Assembly: GCF_023167465.1 (NCBI RefSeq)
Contig: NZ_AP025698.1
Span: forward strand, 1,041,001 to 1,105,000
Source: Methanothermobacter tenebrarum
GTDB lineage: Archaea > Methanobacteriota > Methanobacteria > Methanobacteriales > DSM-23052
Direction of reading: 5' to 3'
Length of the DNA stretch: 64,000 bases
Part shown: piece by piece, positions 8,875 to 17,404 of the stretch
How positions within the stretch are numbered: position 1 is the first letter of the stretch
Layout: every line of letters begins with the position of its first letter
The notes under the pieces: generated by a model
The model's database searches: none
Told to the model about the DNA's origin: nothing
What the model saw: the letters and a program-made list of their open reading frames with translations, nothing else
Translations under genes and position numbers: made by a program

Positions 8875-10821
8875 ATGAAGACAATGTCAAATGTTGATGT
8901 TTTCGCAGTAGCCCATGAATTAGACAAACTATTAAAGGGTGCGAGGGTCGCTAAAGCCTACCAGCCATTAGAGGATACTATAATCTTGAGATTGCACGTT
9001 AAAGGGGAGGGTAGAGTAGATCTTCTCATACAAGCTGGTGTAAGAGCGCACCTGACACGTTACCCCCTGGAGAATCCTATGATACCACCATCGTTTCCAA
9101 TGTTACTCCGCAAACACCTGAAAGGTGGAACAATAGAAGGGGTTGAACAATACGATTTCGACCGGATACTGAAACTCAAAATAAAAAAGAACAAGATATA
9201 CACGCTAGTAATTGAACTATTCGGAAAGGGCAACATAATACTCCTAGACGAAGATGATAAGATAATATTACCATTTAGGAGGGAAGTGTGGAGTGGGAGG
9301 AAAATCCTCCCAGGAGAAACCTACAAACACCCCCCAGGCCAGGCCATAAACCCACTAGAATTTGACATGGACCAACTAGCCCAACAGATAAGAGGATCAG
9401 AGACAGACATCGTAAGAACCCTCGCACGCAGTGGACTAGGGGGCTTATACGCTGAAGAAGTCCTCTTAAGGGCGGGGATCCGGAAGAACCTGCCAGCGAA
9501 CAAACTAAACATAGATGATATTAAAAAAATCTATGACAGCATAAATGAAGTCTTCAAACCCCTTAAAAGATTAGATTTCACACCCAACATAATCCAAGAA
9601 AAAGACGTTATACCACTAGAACTTGAAATATACAAGGACCAAAAAAGAGAATATTACAATACCTATAACGAAGCCGCTGACGAATTCTTCTCAAAGAAAA
9701 TCCGGGAAAGGATAAAAAGGGAGAAAGAAGAAACATGGGAAGACAAAATAAGAAAATACGAGAAAAGACTGAGAATACAAGAAGGAACCCTTAAAGATTA
9801 CAAAAGAAAAGCCAAAGAATCCTCCCTAAAAGGCGACCTAATCTACTCAAACTACAAACTAATCCAAAACCTACTAGAGACCATATCAAAGGCCAGAAAA
9901 GAATACCCACACGAAGAAATACTTAAAAGAGTGAAAAAGGGTAAAAAAGAGAAAATACCCGAAGCCCAGATAATAGAATCACTCAACAGAAAAGGCAAAA
10001 TCACAATAAAAATAGAAGACAAAACAATAACCCTAGACGCAACAAAAAGCCTCGAAGAAAACGCAGAAGCATTCTATGAAAAGGCCAAAAAGGCCAAGAA
10101 GAAAATAGTTGGAGTGAAAGACGCTATCAAAGAAACCCGAAAGAAACTAGAAAAGGTCAAAGAAAAAAAGGAAACAGCACTCAAGAAGATAACCCTACCA
10201 GAAAAAAGAATCAAAAGAAAACTTAAATGGTTCGAAAAATTCAGATGGTTCATCTCATCCCAGGGCTTCCTAGTATTAGCTGGTAGAGACGCCACAACCA
10301 ATGAAATACTCGTAAAAAAATACATGGAACCCAAGGACATCTACCTCCACTCAGACATCCACGGAGCCCCATCAGTCATAATAAAAAGCAAAGGCGAGAA
10401 AATGCCAGAAAAGACGATAAAAGAAGCCGCAGTATTCGCCGCATCATTCTCCAACGCATGGAAACACGGATACAGTCACCTTGACGTTTACTGGGTCCAC
10501 CCCGAGCAGGTGACAAAAACGCCACCACCAGGAGAATACCTGCCAAAAGGGGCTTTTGTAATAAAAGGTCACAGAAACTATATAAGGGGCGTGCCACTCG
10601 AAATAGCAGTTGGCATAATAGACTATGAAGGTCCAAGGGTCATGAGCGGCCCTACAAGCGCCCTTAAAAAACATACCAAAGATTATGTTATAATAAAACC
10701 CGGTTACACCAAAAAAGAGGTCATAGCCAAGGAGATACTTAAAAGGATAGACCCCAGTCAGGTTTTCACCCTTGAGGATATTATGAGGGTTCTTCCACCC
10801 GGAAAGTGCAGCCTAGCCTAG
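8875..10821 (+). CDS. rqcH: Ribosome quality control factor RqcH (NEMF/Rqc2/FbpA family)
   Basis: Binds obstructed large ribosomal subunits and, in bacterial homologues, recruits tRNA-Ala to add C-terminal tails. Domain order is NFACT-N (residues 1-200, starting SNVDVFAVAHEL), a helix-hairpin-helix region, a long charged coiled coil (about 270-440, rich in Lys/Glu), then NFACT-R (KFRWFISSQGFLVLAGRDA, IYLHSDIHGAPSVII). The C-terminal segment is short. At 648 aa it is full length. GGTGA lies 4 nt before the ATG. It converges on arvC with a 4-nt overlap. Confidence 0.92.
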   Translation: MKTMSNVDVFAVAHELDKLLKGARVAKAYQPLEDTIILRLHVKGEGRVDLLIQAGVRAHLTRYPLENPMIPPSFPMLLRKHLKGGTIEGVEQYDFDRILKLKIKKNKIYTLVIELFGKGNIILLDEDDKIILPFRREVWSGRKILPGETYKHPPGQAINPLEFDMDQLAQQIRGSETDIVRTLARSGLGGLYAEEVLLRAGIRKNLPANKLNIDDIKKIYDSINEVFKPLKRLDFTPNIIQEKDVIPLELEIYKDQKREYYNTYNEAADEFFSKKIRERIKREKEETWEDKIRKYEKRLRIQEGTLKDYKRKAKESSLKGDLIYSNYKLIQNLLETISKARKEYPHEEILKRVKKGKKEKIPEAQIIESLNRKGKITIKIEDKTITLDATKSLEENAEAFYEKAKKAKKKIVGVKDAIKETRKKLEKVKEKKETALKKITLPEKRIKRKLKWFEKFRWFISSQGFLVLAGRDATTNEILVKKYMEPKDIYLHSDIHGAPSVIIKSKGEKMPEKTIKEAAVFAASFSNAWKHGYSHLDVYWVHPEQVTKTPPPGEYLPKGAFVIKGHRNYIRGVPLEIAVGIIDYEGPRVMSGPTSALKKHTKDYVIIKPGYTKKEVIAKEILKRIDPSQVFTLEDIMRVLPPGKCSLA

Positions 10822-11114
10822 GATCTCCTTTTTTTCAAATGCTTTTTCAAGAGAAAATTTAAGTCGATGACATACTTTCCTTCCTCATCTGATACTATTA
10901 TGGAATCATCCTCGAGGAGCGGTGTCAAGTTAACCTCATAGATGCCATTTTCATGTATCATTATAGTCTCTATAGAACCACCCGGCCCTTTACCCTCCTG
11001 TCTCCTCCTCTTCTTATGAGTGTACTTGAAGTATCTGCCACCACACTTGGGACATCCATTTGAAAGCTCTGCAACACTCTTATACTTGGCGCCGCAGTTA
11101 ATGCACTGATGCAC
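10818..11114 (-). CDS. arvC: OapC/ArvC-type zinc-ribbon protein
   Basis: A protein of about 98 aa with an N-terminal zinc ribbon (CINCG ... CPKCGG), a basic stretch (HKKRRRQEG) and a C-terminal half with two short beta segments. Together with the two genes upstream it makes the conserved archaeal oapABC/arvABC set; in Haloferax the small GTPase of this set drives extracellular vesicle formation. A longer frame starts at TTG 11135. I prefer GTG 11114, because GGTGAT lies 4 nt upstream and the frame then overlaps the arvB stop by only 17 nt. Confidence 0.85.
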   Translation of the reverse strand: MHQCINCGAKYKSVAELSNGCPKCGGRYFKYTHKKRRRQEGKGPGGSIETIMIHENGIYEVNLTPLLEDDSIIVSDEEGKYVIDLNFLLKKHLKKRRS

Positions 11115-11466
11115 CAGAATCACCAATCTTCGCAATCATGGAAAGGAAATTGGACCTCTTTTTAACCGTCTTCATGACATTGGCTGGGCCGATTATGGTG
11201 AGTCCAATAGTCTTCTTCTTTGAGAAGCCGAAGAACGACTTTTCATCCTTTTCCAGGGTGTGTATATCTATACCCACAAAGTTTTCAATGTCTATTTCCC
11301 TCATCGTTGTTTCAATGAGCTCCGCCTCTTCTGATGGTGTGAGACTCCCCTCCAGTACTAGGATGTCACCATCCTTCACCCGTTCTATGATCATTGAAAT
11401 CTTTTCAAGACTACTCTTATCCTCAAGGGCCTTTGATGATAAAAAATCCATCTTTAAGCCTTCCAT
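11098..11466 (-). CDS. arvB: DUF2073 protein (OapB/ArvB)
   Basis: A 122-aa alpha/beta protein of the DUF2073 family. Conserved pieces are GDILVLEGSLTPSEEAELIE, GIDIHTLEK and KKTIGLTIIGPANVMKTVKK. It lies between the GTPase gene (14 nt upstream) and the zinc-ribbon gene (17-nt overlap), the standard order of this cluster. The biochemical role is not known; association with the GTPase is inferred from constant neighbourhood. GGGGT lies 7 nt before the ATG. Confidence 0.85.
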   Translation of the reverse strand: MEGLKMDFLSSKALEDKSSLEKISMIIERVKDGDILVLEGSLTPSEEAELIETTMREIDIENFVGIDIHTLEKDEKSFFGFSKKKTIGLTIIGPANVMKTVKKRSNFLSMIAKIGDSGASVH

Positions 11467-11480
11467 TTTTTTAACCCCTT

Positions 11481-12104
11481 TTACCTAAATTTTTTCACCA
11501 TTTCCATGTATAACTGTTCTATATTTTCCTTGTGTAATGCTGATATCGGCACGACAGTATGCTGTGGGAAAACTGCTGATATCCTATCCGCTGATGATTC
11601 CGGCAAGTCTATCTTATTAGCTATTATAAGGAATGGTATCCTCCTCGCCTCCAAGTTCCCTATTATTGTTATATTCGCTTGTGTCAACGGATCCTCTGTA
11701 GAATCCATAACGAGCAGAACCCCAGTAACATCATCCAACCACTTTATAGCCTCTATTATACCCTTAGTAGCCTCTTTAGCCCTTTCCTTGGCTTCTCTCT
11801 CTGACAATCCATATTTTAGGAAATTCTTGTAATCGACCTTCGTAGCCACCCCAGGAGTGTCTATAATGTCAAAGTATAATTTGGCCCCGTCTTTTTCTAT
11901 GACCACCTCCTCTTGTTTGTAGACAGACCTAGTCTCATGAGGTATCTCTGATATCACCCCCAGGGGTTTCCCGATCCAATCTTCACAGATTGTATTTGCT
12001 AGTGTGGTTTTACCAGAATTCGGATGCCCGTATAAGCCTATTCTAATTTTCCTCCTCCTTCGAAGTAAAGTGTCTAACAATCTCCTGAAAAAACTATTCA
12101 TCAT
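11481..12104 (-). CDS. arvA: Era-like small GTPase (OapA/ArvA)
   Basis: Ras-superfamily GTPase. A basic amphipathic N-terminus (FFRRLLDTLLRRRRK) could touch membrane. It is followed by G1 GHPNSGKTT, a switch I region with the conserved THR-like HETRS, G3 DTPGVATKVDY, G4 NKIDLPE and G5 SAL. Family knowledge: the haloarchaeal homologue is needed for extracellular vesicle production, and homologues are conserved across Euryarchaeota. About 207 aa. Start taken at ATG 12104; TTG 12110 and ATG 12101 are also possible. It heads the arvABC block and follows the MBL hydrolase gene closely. Confidence 0.88.
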   Translation of the reverse strand: MMNSFFRRLLDTLLRRRRKIRIGLYGHPNSGKTTLANTICEDWIGKPLGVISEIPHETRSVYKQEEVVIEKDGAKLYFDIIDTPGVATKVDYKNFLKYGLSEREAKERAKEATKGIIEAIKWLDDVTGVLLVMDSTEDPLTQANITIIGNLEARRIPFLIIANKIDLPESSADRISAVFPQHTVVPISALHKENIEQLYMEMVKKFR

Positions 12105-12113
12105 ACTCAACTC

Positions 12114-12809
12114 TTATTCCTTGTATGTTTCACCAGGCTCTAATATTATAACTTTTATAGGTGTCTCCTCTTCTAGGATTTCCTTGAATATGGTAGGATC
12201 CTGTTCTATGACCGGGAAAGTATTATAGTGCATTGGTATGACCTTCCGGGGTGATATCCACTTGGCCGCTACTATAGCATCCTCTGGTCCCATAGTATAA
12301 CGGTCACCTATTGGTAGAAGTGCGATATCTGGCTTGTAGATTTCCCCGATAACTGCTTTCATGTCACTGAATAAGCCAGTGTCCCCCGCATGGTATATCT
12401 TCTGACCGTCCTCTAATTGGAATATGAACCCACAAGCACTCCCCCCTGGGGTTATTTCATCTGTGAAGTCTATATCAGGGGAGTGTTTGGCGTCAACCAT
12501 GGTCACCTTGATATCGTCGAATTTTAGGGACCCCCCAATGTTCATACCCTCACTTTCGAGTCCTTGCTTCGAAAAGAATACAGAGAGTTCATGGGTGCCC
12601 ACAAGCAGCGCCTTGCTTCGGTTGGCTATCTCCATAGCATCCCCAAGGTGGTCCGCGTGTCCATGTGTCACAAAGATCAAGTCAGCCTTTAACTCCTCTA
12701 CTGGCATGTTACAGGCTGGGTTGTTGCTTATGAAAGGGTCAATAAGTATCCTGGTTTTCTCCTCCGATACTATTTCAAATGCTGAATGTCCAAACCATCT
12801 AAGCTCCAT
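12114..12809 (-). CDS. Metallo-beta-lactamase-fold hydrolase, UPF0173
   Basis: A 231-aa UlaG-like MBL-fold protein. The metal motif THGHADHLGDA is complete, and further ligands are in HSPD, HAGDTGLFSDM and PMHYNTFP. The family is widespread; its substrates are mostly unknown, with phosphodiester or ester hydrolysis the usual guess. AGGAGGAT lies 7 nt before the ATG and inside the 3' end of the upstream gene, so the start is well fixed and translation is coupled. Confidence 0.88.
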   Translation of the reverse strand: MELRWFGHSAFEIVSEEKTRILIDPFISNNPACNMPVEELKADLIFVTHGHADHLGDAMEIANRSKALLVGTHELSVFFSKQGLESEGMNIGGSLKFDDIKVTMVDAKHSPDIDFTDEITPGGSACGFIFQLEDGQKIYHAGDTGLFSDMKAVIGEIYKPDIALLPIGDRYTMGPEDAIVAAKWISPRKVIPMHYNTFPVIEQDPTIFKEILEEETPIKVIILEPGETYKE

Positions 12810-12812
12810 AGA

Positions 12813-13712
12813 CTATCCTCCTATTGAGATCTCCTTAGAGAGACTCCAAGCTTTCTCGAATAATTTTTCTATTTCTTTGATGGATCTTCTGTCATCATAT
12901 ACTACACCTACTTCGAAGCTGTCATATATGGGATCTGTGGAGATTATAAGGCCCTTTTTATTATCTACGACGGCTGCGACAGTATGTATATGTGGCATTG
13001 TCCTTATATCTACATTGTTATCCATTAAGAGTTTTATGAGTTCTACTGAGGCATCATCATCTAGGCTAGCCTCTTGGATTATCACTCTGCTTTTTGTGTC
13101 CATGAATTTTTTTAATATTGAAATGTCCAGGTTGCGGATCCAAGGATACATTAGGATTATGCTCTCATTGGCTCCTGTTAGTATATCCCGCATGGTATCC
13201 TGGACGTCAAAGGCGTCAAATGACCATATTATAGTACTTTTCATCTTGTCTAAAACTCCTACAAAAGGGCTCATGCGCTCTTCTATAACTGCATCAACAC
13301 CTTCAACATCATCCATATACCTTCTTTTAAGTGATCGCAAGCGCTCTTTAACAAAATTCGTACCCTTCTCCTTTTTGGGTTTTTTGGTGGGGGTTTCTTT
13401 TTTGGGTTTTATTTCGGTTTTTAGTTTTTCCATGACTCCTGGCCGAGGCCTTCTCGTGGGTTTTTTCTCCTTTCTTGGTTTTCTTCTGGGGATCTTTGGG
13501 GTTGTTTCAATCTTTAATGATTGAAGGTCTATACCCCCTGCGAATAATGCTATCATAAGCATTCCCATGACAGATAAACATAATCCTAAAAAGAATAAGC
13601 CAAAACTGGGCGGCACCCCAAAACCAAAACTCATAAGATAAAGTCCAATAATAAGCAAACCCACGCCTCCAATAGTGACCAAAAGATAAATCAATTCGAA
13701 CACCCTCCCCAT
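12813..13712 (-). CDS. Membrane protein with PLD-like (TrmB C-terminal type) domain
   Basis: 299 aa. Two transmembrane helices (about 7-30 and 35-58) are followed by a very basic, proline-rich linker (residues 70-115; repeats of KKPTRRPRP and KPKKE type). A soluble domain of about 170 aa resembles the phospholipase-D-like domain of TrmB-family regulators (ANESIILMYPWIRNLDISILKKF, then HTVAAVVDNKKGLIIS). The full HxKxxxxD catalytic motif is not visible, so sensing or binding is more likely than hydrolysis. It is the promoter-proximal gene of the minus-strand run that leads to arvABC. Confidence 0.65.
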   Translation of the reverse strand: MGRVFELIYLLVTIGGVGLLIIGLYLMSFGFGVPPSFGLFFLGLCLSVMGMLMIALFAGGIDLQSLKIETTPKIPRRKPRKEKKPTRRPRPGVMEKLKTEIKPKKETPTKKPKKEKGTNFVKERLRSLKRRYMDDVEGVDAVIEERMSPFVGVLDKMKSTIIWSFDAFDVQDTMRDILTGANESIILMYPWIRNLDISILKKFMDTKSRVIIQEASLDDDASVELIKLLMDNNVDIRTMPHIHTVAAVVDNKKGLIISTDPIYDSFEVGVVYDDRRSIKEIEKLFEKAWSLSKEISIGG

Positions 13713-13903
13713 AACATTTTATTATACCTTATATTTTATTCTTTTGATAATAAATTTTACCCCTAGGATGAAAAGTCTAATGCAAAATATATAAGGGTTT
13801 GGCAGTAATCCTTGAGGGGAATGAATTAAATTTACAGAGAGCTTCCCATTTGAGGTGGTCTTATAAGCCCGAGATCGTAAAATCATCCTACATTCTGAGG
13901 ATT

Positions 13904-14060
13904 TGAACATTCTTAACTTTATCGGTGGGGAAACCCACCAGTGGGGGATGAAAGCCCAAAAAGCACCTATAATGGAAACGCTAGGAACCTGCAAAGTTTA
14001 AGAGCAAGTATGAGATGAAGGATCCTATGCCCTGGTCAATGAATCAGGAACCCCCCAAAC
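13904..14060 (+). mobile_element. IS200/IS605-type remnant, copy A (MITE-like)
   Basis: About 157 bp between the PLD-like gene and the first pilin gene. The 5' module (13904-13953) has AACTTTATCGG, a C/G hairpin (CCCACCAGTGGG) and GATGAAAGCCCAAAA. The 3' module (14002-14060) has GAGATGAA, then TCAATGAATCAGGAACCCCCC and a terminal GGTTCAC. Both modules match the copies at 28, 34 and 45 kb in the same relative orientation. GAGATGAA also matches tnpB-tail codons in copy D2. No transposase gene is present, so it could only move if complemented in trans. The rest of the 466-nt gap 13713-14178 shows no gene; a box A-like TAATATAATATATTA lies just before the pilin. Confidence 0.65.
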
Positions 14061-14178
14061 AGGTTCACAGGGAGAATTCCAAAAGACAGAACAACTCAAA
14101 GACCCCCACATGAGAATCCCATAAATAATATAATATATTAAGGTCTAATATAGAAACATGGATGGGGGGTTCTTGTTG

Positions 14179-14355
14179 ATGATATTTGATGAGAAGGGTC
14201 AGGGTGCGGCGGAGTACGTTTTATTATTCGGGGCTGTTATAATCTTCGCAATCTTAGCATTAGGGATCTATTATTCATACTTCAAAGACCAGAGTCCTTT
14301 TTCAAGTTCTGAGGACTTGAAAAATGTAAGGGAGAATGTCGCCCGAAACCGTTAA
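14179..14355 (+). CDS. Type IV pilin-like protein, class III signal peptide (first copy)
   Basis: A 58-aa prepilin. The class III signature is KGQGAAEYVLL, where EppA-type peptidase would cut before the conserved Q, followed by a hydrophobic helix (FGAVIIFAILALGIYY) that packs in the filament core. The C-terminal part is short and polar, too small for a full pilus head, as in other minor or very small archaeal pilins. Start taken at ATG 14179; the frame extends seven codons further upstream but that part does not resemble a signal peptide. It shares its N-terminal pattern and general layout with the gene at 15033. Confidence 0.85.
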   Translation: MIFDEKGQGAAEYVLLFGAVIIFAILALGIYYSYFKDQSPFSSSEDLKNVRENVARNR

Positions 14356-14912
14356 TATTCCCTCACCTTGAAATAATGTATAAGATCCTCGAATTCATCT
14401 AGTGAGCCTTTTTCGTCGCTTAGCGCCCAGGAGAGTCTCCTGATTATCCTATCCTTATTCTTGGAATCCATGATGAATATTTCATTCATCATCCTGTCAA
14501 AAAGAGTATAATCCTTCATACCAGCAACAGCCATCTTCGCCCTGAAAAGCCTCCTAAGTTTCTTATATGCTCTTTCAGCCTCCCCAGCATCCTCCGACTC
14601 CGTCCTCCTAAACAACATGGAAATCTTAAAAGGATCCTTCCTCATAAGACCAAAAACTATACCATCAGATTTTATAGATTGTATCCTTTTAACACTATTA
14701 TAGACACTAAGATCATAATCTACAACTTGCACCTTCCCATCTTCCAGGAGCTTCATCAAGGCCTCGTTAATGCTCTTATCAGAAACCGGCCTGCCCAGAG
14801 CCTCCCTGGTCTTCTCAGCTATCTCCCGCCTCGAAAGGTCATCCTCCGCGAGTAATCTGAGTATGATCTGGTCAATGTTATATTTCCTCGGCACTCCCAA
14901 AACCCCCAACAC
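14352..14912 (-). CDS. Conserved hypothetical protein with predicted N-terminal winged helix
   Basis: About 180 aa, family not recognised. Residues 12-70 look like a winged-helix DNA-binding domain (DQIILRLLAEDDLSRREIAE followed by a recognition-helix region and KLLEDGKVQVVDYD). The rest is helical and rich in Arg/Lys (AERAYKKLRRLFRAKM). The start is uncertain: GTG 14912, or GTG 14894 seven nt after a GGGGG. It sits between pilin genes on the opposite strand, overlapping the first pilin by 4 nt at the 3' ends. A regulator of the pilin genes is possible, but this is inference from position. Confidence 0.55.
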   Translation of the reverse strand: MLGVLGVPRKYNIDQIILRLLAEDDLSRREIAEKTREALGRPVSDKSINEALMKLLEDGKVQVVDYDLSVYNSVKRIQSIKSDGIVFGLMRKDPFKISMLFRRTESEDAGEAERAYKKLRRLFRAKMAVAGMKDYTLFDRMMNEIFIMDSKNKDRIIRRLSWALSDEKGSLDEFEDLIHYFKVREY

Positions 14913-15032
14913 AGATTATGTGAAAATATACACAATACCCTATAAATATATTGTGAAAAAGAAATTTTCATCATAGAAAAGGTTTATAAGAAAAAACAAA
15001 ACTATAATAATATAGTGATATGGGAGGTGTAA

Positions 15033-15212
15033 ATGATGAGATTATTAAAGGATGAGAAAGGACAAGGAGCAGCAGAATATATACTACTATTCGGTGGCGT
15101 AATCGTCATAGCAATAGTAGCACTAATACTATACAGAAGATACTTCCAAGGTCAGAGCCTTAACAGCGTAGAGGACATACAGAATGTAAGAACTAATTTA
15201 TCACAAGGATAA
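15033..15212 (+). CDS. Type IV pilin-like protein, class III signal peptide (second copy)
   Basis: 59 aa, found by reading the frame after a strong GGGAGGTG. ATG 15033 lies 3 nt from it and ATG 15036 6 nt, so the second may be used. The signal KDEKGQGAAEYILLFGG is almost the same as in the 14179 gene, followed by VIVIAIVALILYRRYF and a short polar end (LNSVEDIQNVRTNL, compare SSEDLKNVREN in the first copy). The two are clear paralogues. Box A-like TATAATAATATAG lies about 20-30 nt upstream. Confidence 0.85.
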   Translation: MMRLLKDEKGQGAAEYILLFGGVIVIAIVALILYRRYFQGQSLNSVEDIQNVRTNLSQG

Positions 15213-15216
15213 TAGG

Positions 15217-15396
15217 ATGATTTGTGTGTTGGAGGAGGAGGCTCAGGTCAGTGCTGAGATGATATTGATCATAGGTGCCTTGTTAATCATAGTGATAGTT
15301 GTGGGCGTGTATGTCAGGGATATTGCAGGTGCCATCGCAGGGAACATCACCGAGGTAATAGATGCGTCCCGCGACTCCACCATCCAAAAACTATAA
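15217..15396 (+). CDS. Third small class III signal-peptide protein
   Basis: 59 aa, starting 4 nt after the second pilin stop, so the two are probably cotranslated. The signal region reads LEEEAQVSAEMILIIGALL, with Q-x-S-x-E matching the class III consensus more closely than its neighbours do. The hydrophobic helix is IGALLIIVIVVGVYV and the tail is IAGAIAGNITEVIDASRD. Absence of a head domain again suggests a minor pilin or short filament subunit. It ends 2 nt before the convergent aglB remnant. Confidence 0.75.
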   Translation: MICVLEEEAQVSAEMILIIGALLIIVIVVGVYVRDIAGAIAGNITEVIDASRDSTIQKL

Positions 15397-15398
15397 CC

Positions 15399-17404
15399 TC
15401 AGCCTCCTCCTATATATATTCTTATTTTTTGGTTTTCAAAGACTTTTATAAAATCTCCAACATTTTCACCTGCTAAAAATTTTACCAGGAGCGAGTTTCT
15501 ATAGTTTTTATCCACGATTAATGTCCTATTTCCTATTATTATCATGGAGAAGCTGCTTTTTTTGTCAATGATTTCTTCACTTCCATCCCTGATTATGGAA
15601 TACGGCCTCCCCCCATTATCCACATAGGTTATTGGTTGGTTTGTAGTTGGTGTTTTTATCCTTGTGGCCATCTCATCTACTATTACGACAATGAATGGTC
15701 TTGTAGTCCCTGGGTGGGTGTACTCTAGTACTTTTTCGGCTTTTTCATCTGATAGGCCGTTCTCCTTTAATATGTTATATGCAGTTTCTTTATCTACTGC
15801 TAGTATACTATGAAGTATGGTGTATGAGCGTGTTTTGTTGTGGGTGTAATTGTTGAGGAGGAGATAGGCTTGGTCTCCGCTTGTGGCTAGCATCTTAAAA
15901 GTATTTTCTGCAAGGATGGGATTGTCTGTTGTGAGTGCAAGGTTTATCCAATAGTCGCGGGCTGTTGTGGGAATCTCCGGGTCCAGTCTATGATCATACC
16001 AGTATCCTCTTATGGGTAGGGTTTCAATGTAGGCTAGTCTACCATCAAATGCAACTGGCCTGTGGGCTTCACTAGCGAAGAAATGGCCATAACTCCAATC
16101 CGTGATTATAACACTATCCTCTGGCGTGTTACTGTTTATCCACTGGGCTGCTTCCATGAAATAATCATCATAACCCGGTTTAAAATCGGATGTTACACTC
16201 AAAAGTGAAAAAAACTGTAAAAATATAACAGATAGTATACTCAACTGTAGAATATTAATTATCCTATTCTTATGGATATTTTTTAATCTCCTTTTTAGGG
16301 TATTGTTAAATTCGTGCCAGAACATCCCAGCCAGGATAGATAAAGGTGGGATAAGTAACATGATGAACCTAGCACCTTTAAGGGTGGAAAAAACCGATGA
16401 AACACTCCACAAGAATAATATAAGCCCGGTTAATGATCTAACACGCCTATATAATGTAATTAGGCCAATAAGTCCAAAGATAAGGATTAAAGGGGATGCA
16501 ACAACTATAAATGTTTCCATGGTGGGTGTTTGCAATTCCGCAACGTCCCTATACGAGTCGGGCCAGGGATACCAGATGTTCCCCCCACCTAAAAGATGAG
16601 CAAGTTGCATAGGGGTCATGAGAGCATTAAACAAGCCGAATATATTAAAGATTCCAATAAGAGAAACCGAAACCGAAAGAAAAGGCAAAACTAGACTAAA
16701 ATCTCTACCTTTGATAGGGTTAAGAAATGCTACCAATAGAATATAGAAATAATATATCCACCCATTCCATGCAAGTGAAAACAGAAAGAAAAAAAAACCA
16801 GAACATCCAGCCAGTATCATCCTATTCCTTTTTATCTTCGCATTTTCAGCCTCAAACAGCAACCATATTATGATAAGTGGGAATAGTATATTCAACATAT
16901 CAGTATCAAAAAATCCGAAGTTGGTCCTATAAACATATAATGGTGCGGTCGCAACCAGCACGCCCGTTATAAAACCCCAAATTCGCCATTAAGCCTGCGA
17001 GAGAACAAAAATCCGATAACAGCAGCTAATGGGCCCATGATCGTGGGAAGCCACAAACACGCCTCCTTTAAACTCATAGAAGTTACAAAATTCAGAATAT
17101 AATAAAATCCTATCGTAATATAAGAAAGGAGTGGTGGATAATCTACTGGGACGCCAGGCGGATAATATGAATGCAGATCCCATGGTTTCCCATCGATAAT
17201 CTTATCCCCCAGATAACCATGATCTAGGAGATTTCTTGTTAAACGATAATTGTAGTATGAGTCGCTTTCTTGGAAATATTGAAGGCCACCATCATCATAG
17301 TATAGGCTTTTGTCAGGGGATGGAAAATCAATATTTCCAATCCTGACAATAAACCCTAATAAGAATATTATAATGACTATGAAGATCATCCTAAGTTTCA
17401 TCAT
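15399..17404 (-). pseudogene. aglB: AglB/STT3-type oligosaccharyltransferase, frameshifted copy
   Basis: Would transfer a lipid-linked glycan to Asn of secreted proteins. Two frames make one gene. The first (from ATG 17404, overlapping the previous stop as ATGA) holds ESDSYYNYRLT and the first membrane helices and stops at 16967. The second, open from upstream of 16961 to 15399, continues with FDTDMLNILFP, more helices and DWSYGHFFASEAHRP, the counterpart of the WWDYG-type motif. Joined, they align end to end with the intact neighbour. One missing base near the minus-strand GGGG at 16975-16978 explains the break (GEFGG-FITGVLV restored). It may be a real pseudogene or a homopolymer sequencing error. 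Confidence 0.8.

Noticed and set aside
13722..13994. 90-codon minus-strand frame before the pilins
   Set aside because: It overlaps IS remnant A on the other strand and has no ribosome site or recognisable motif.
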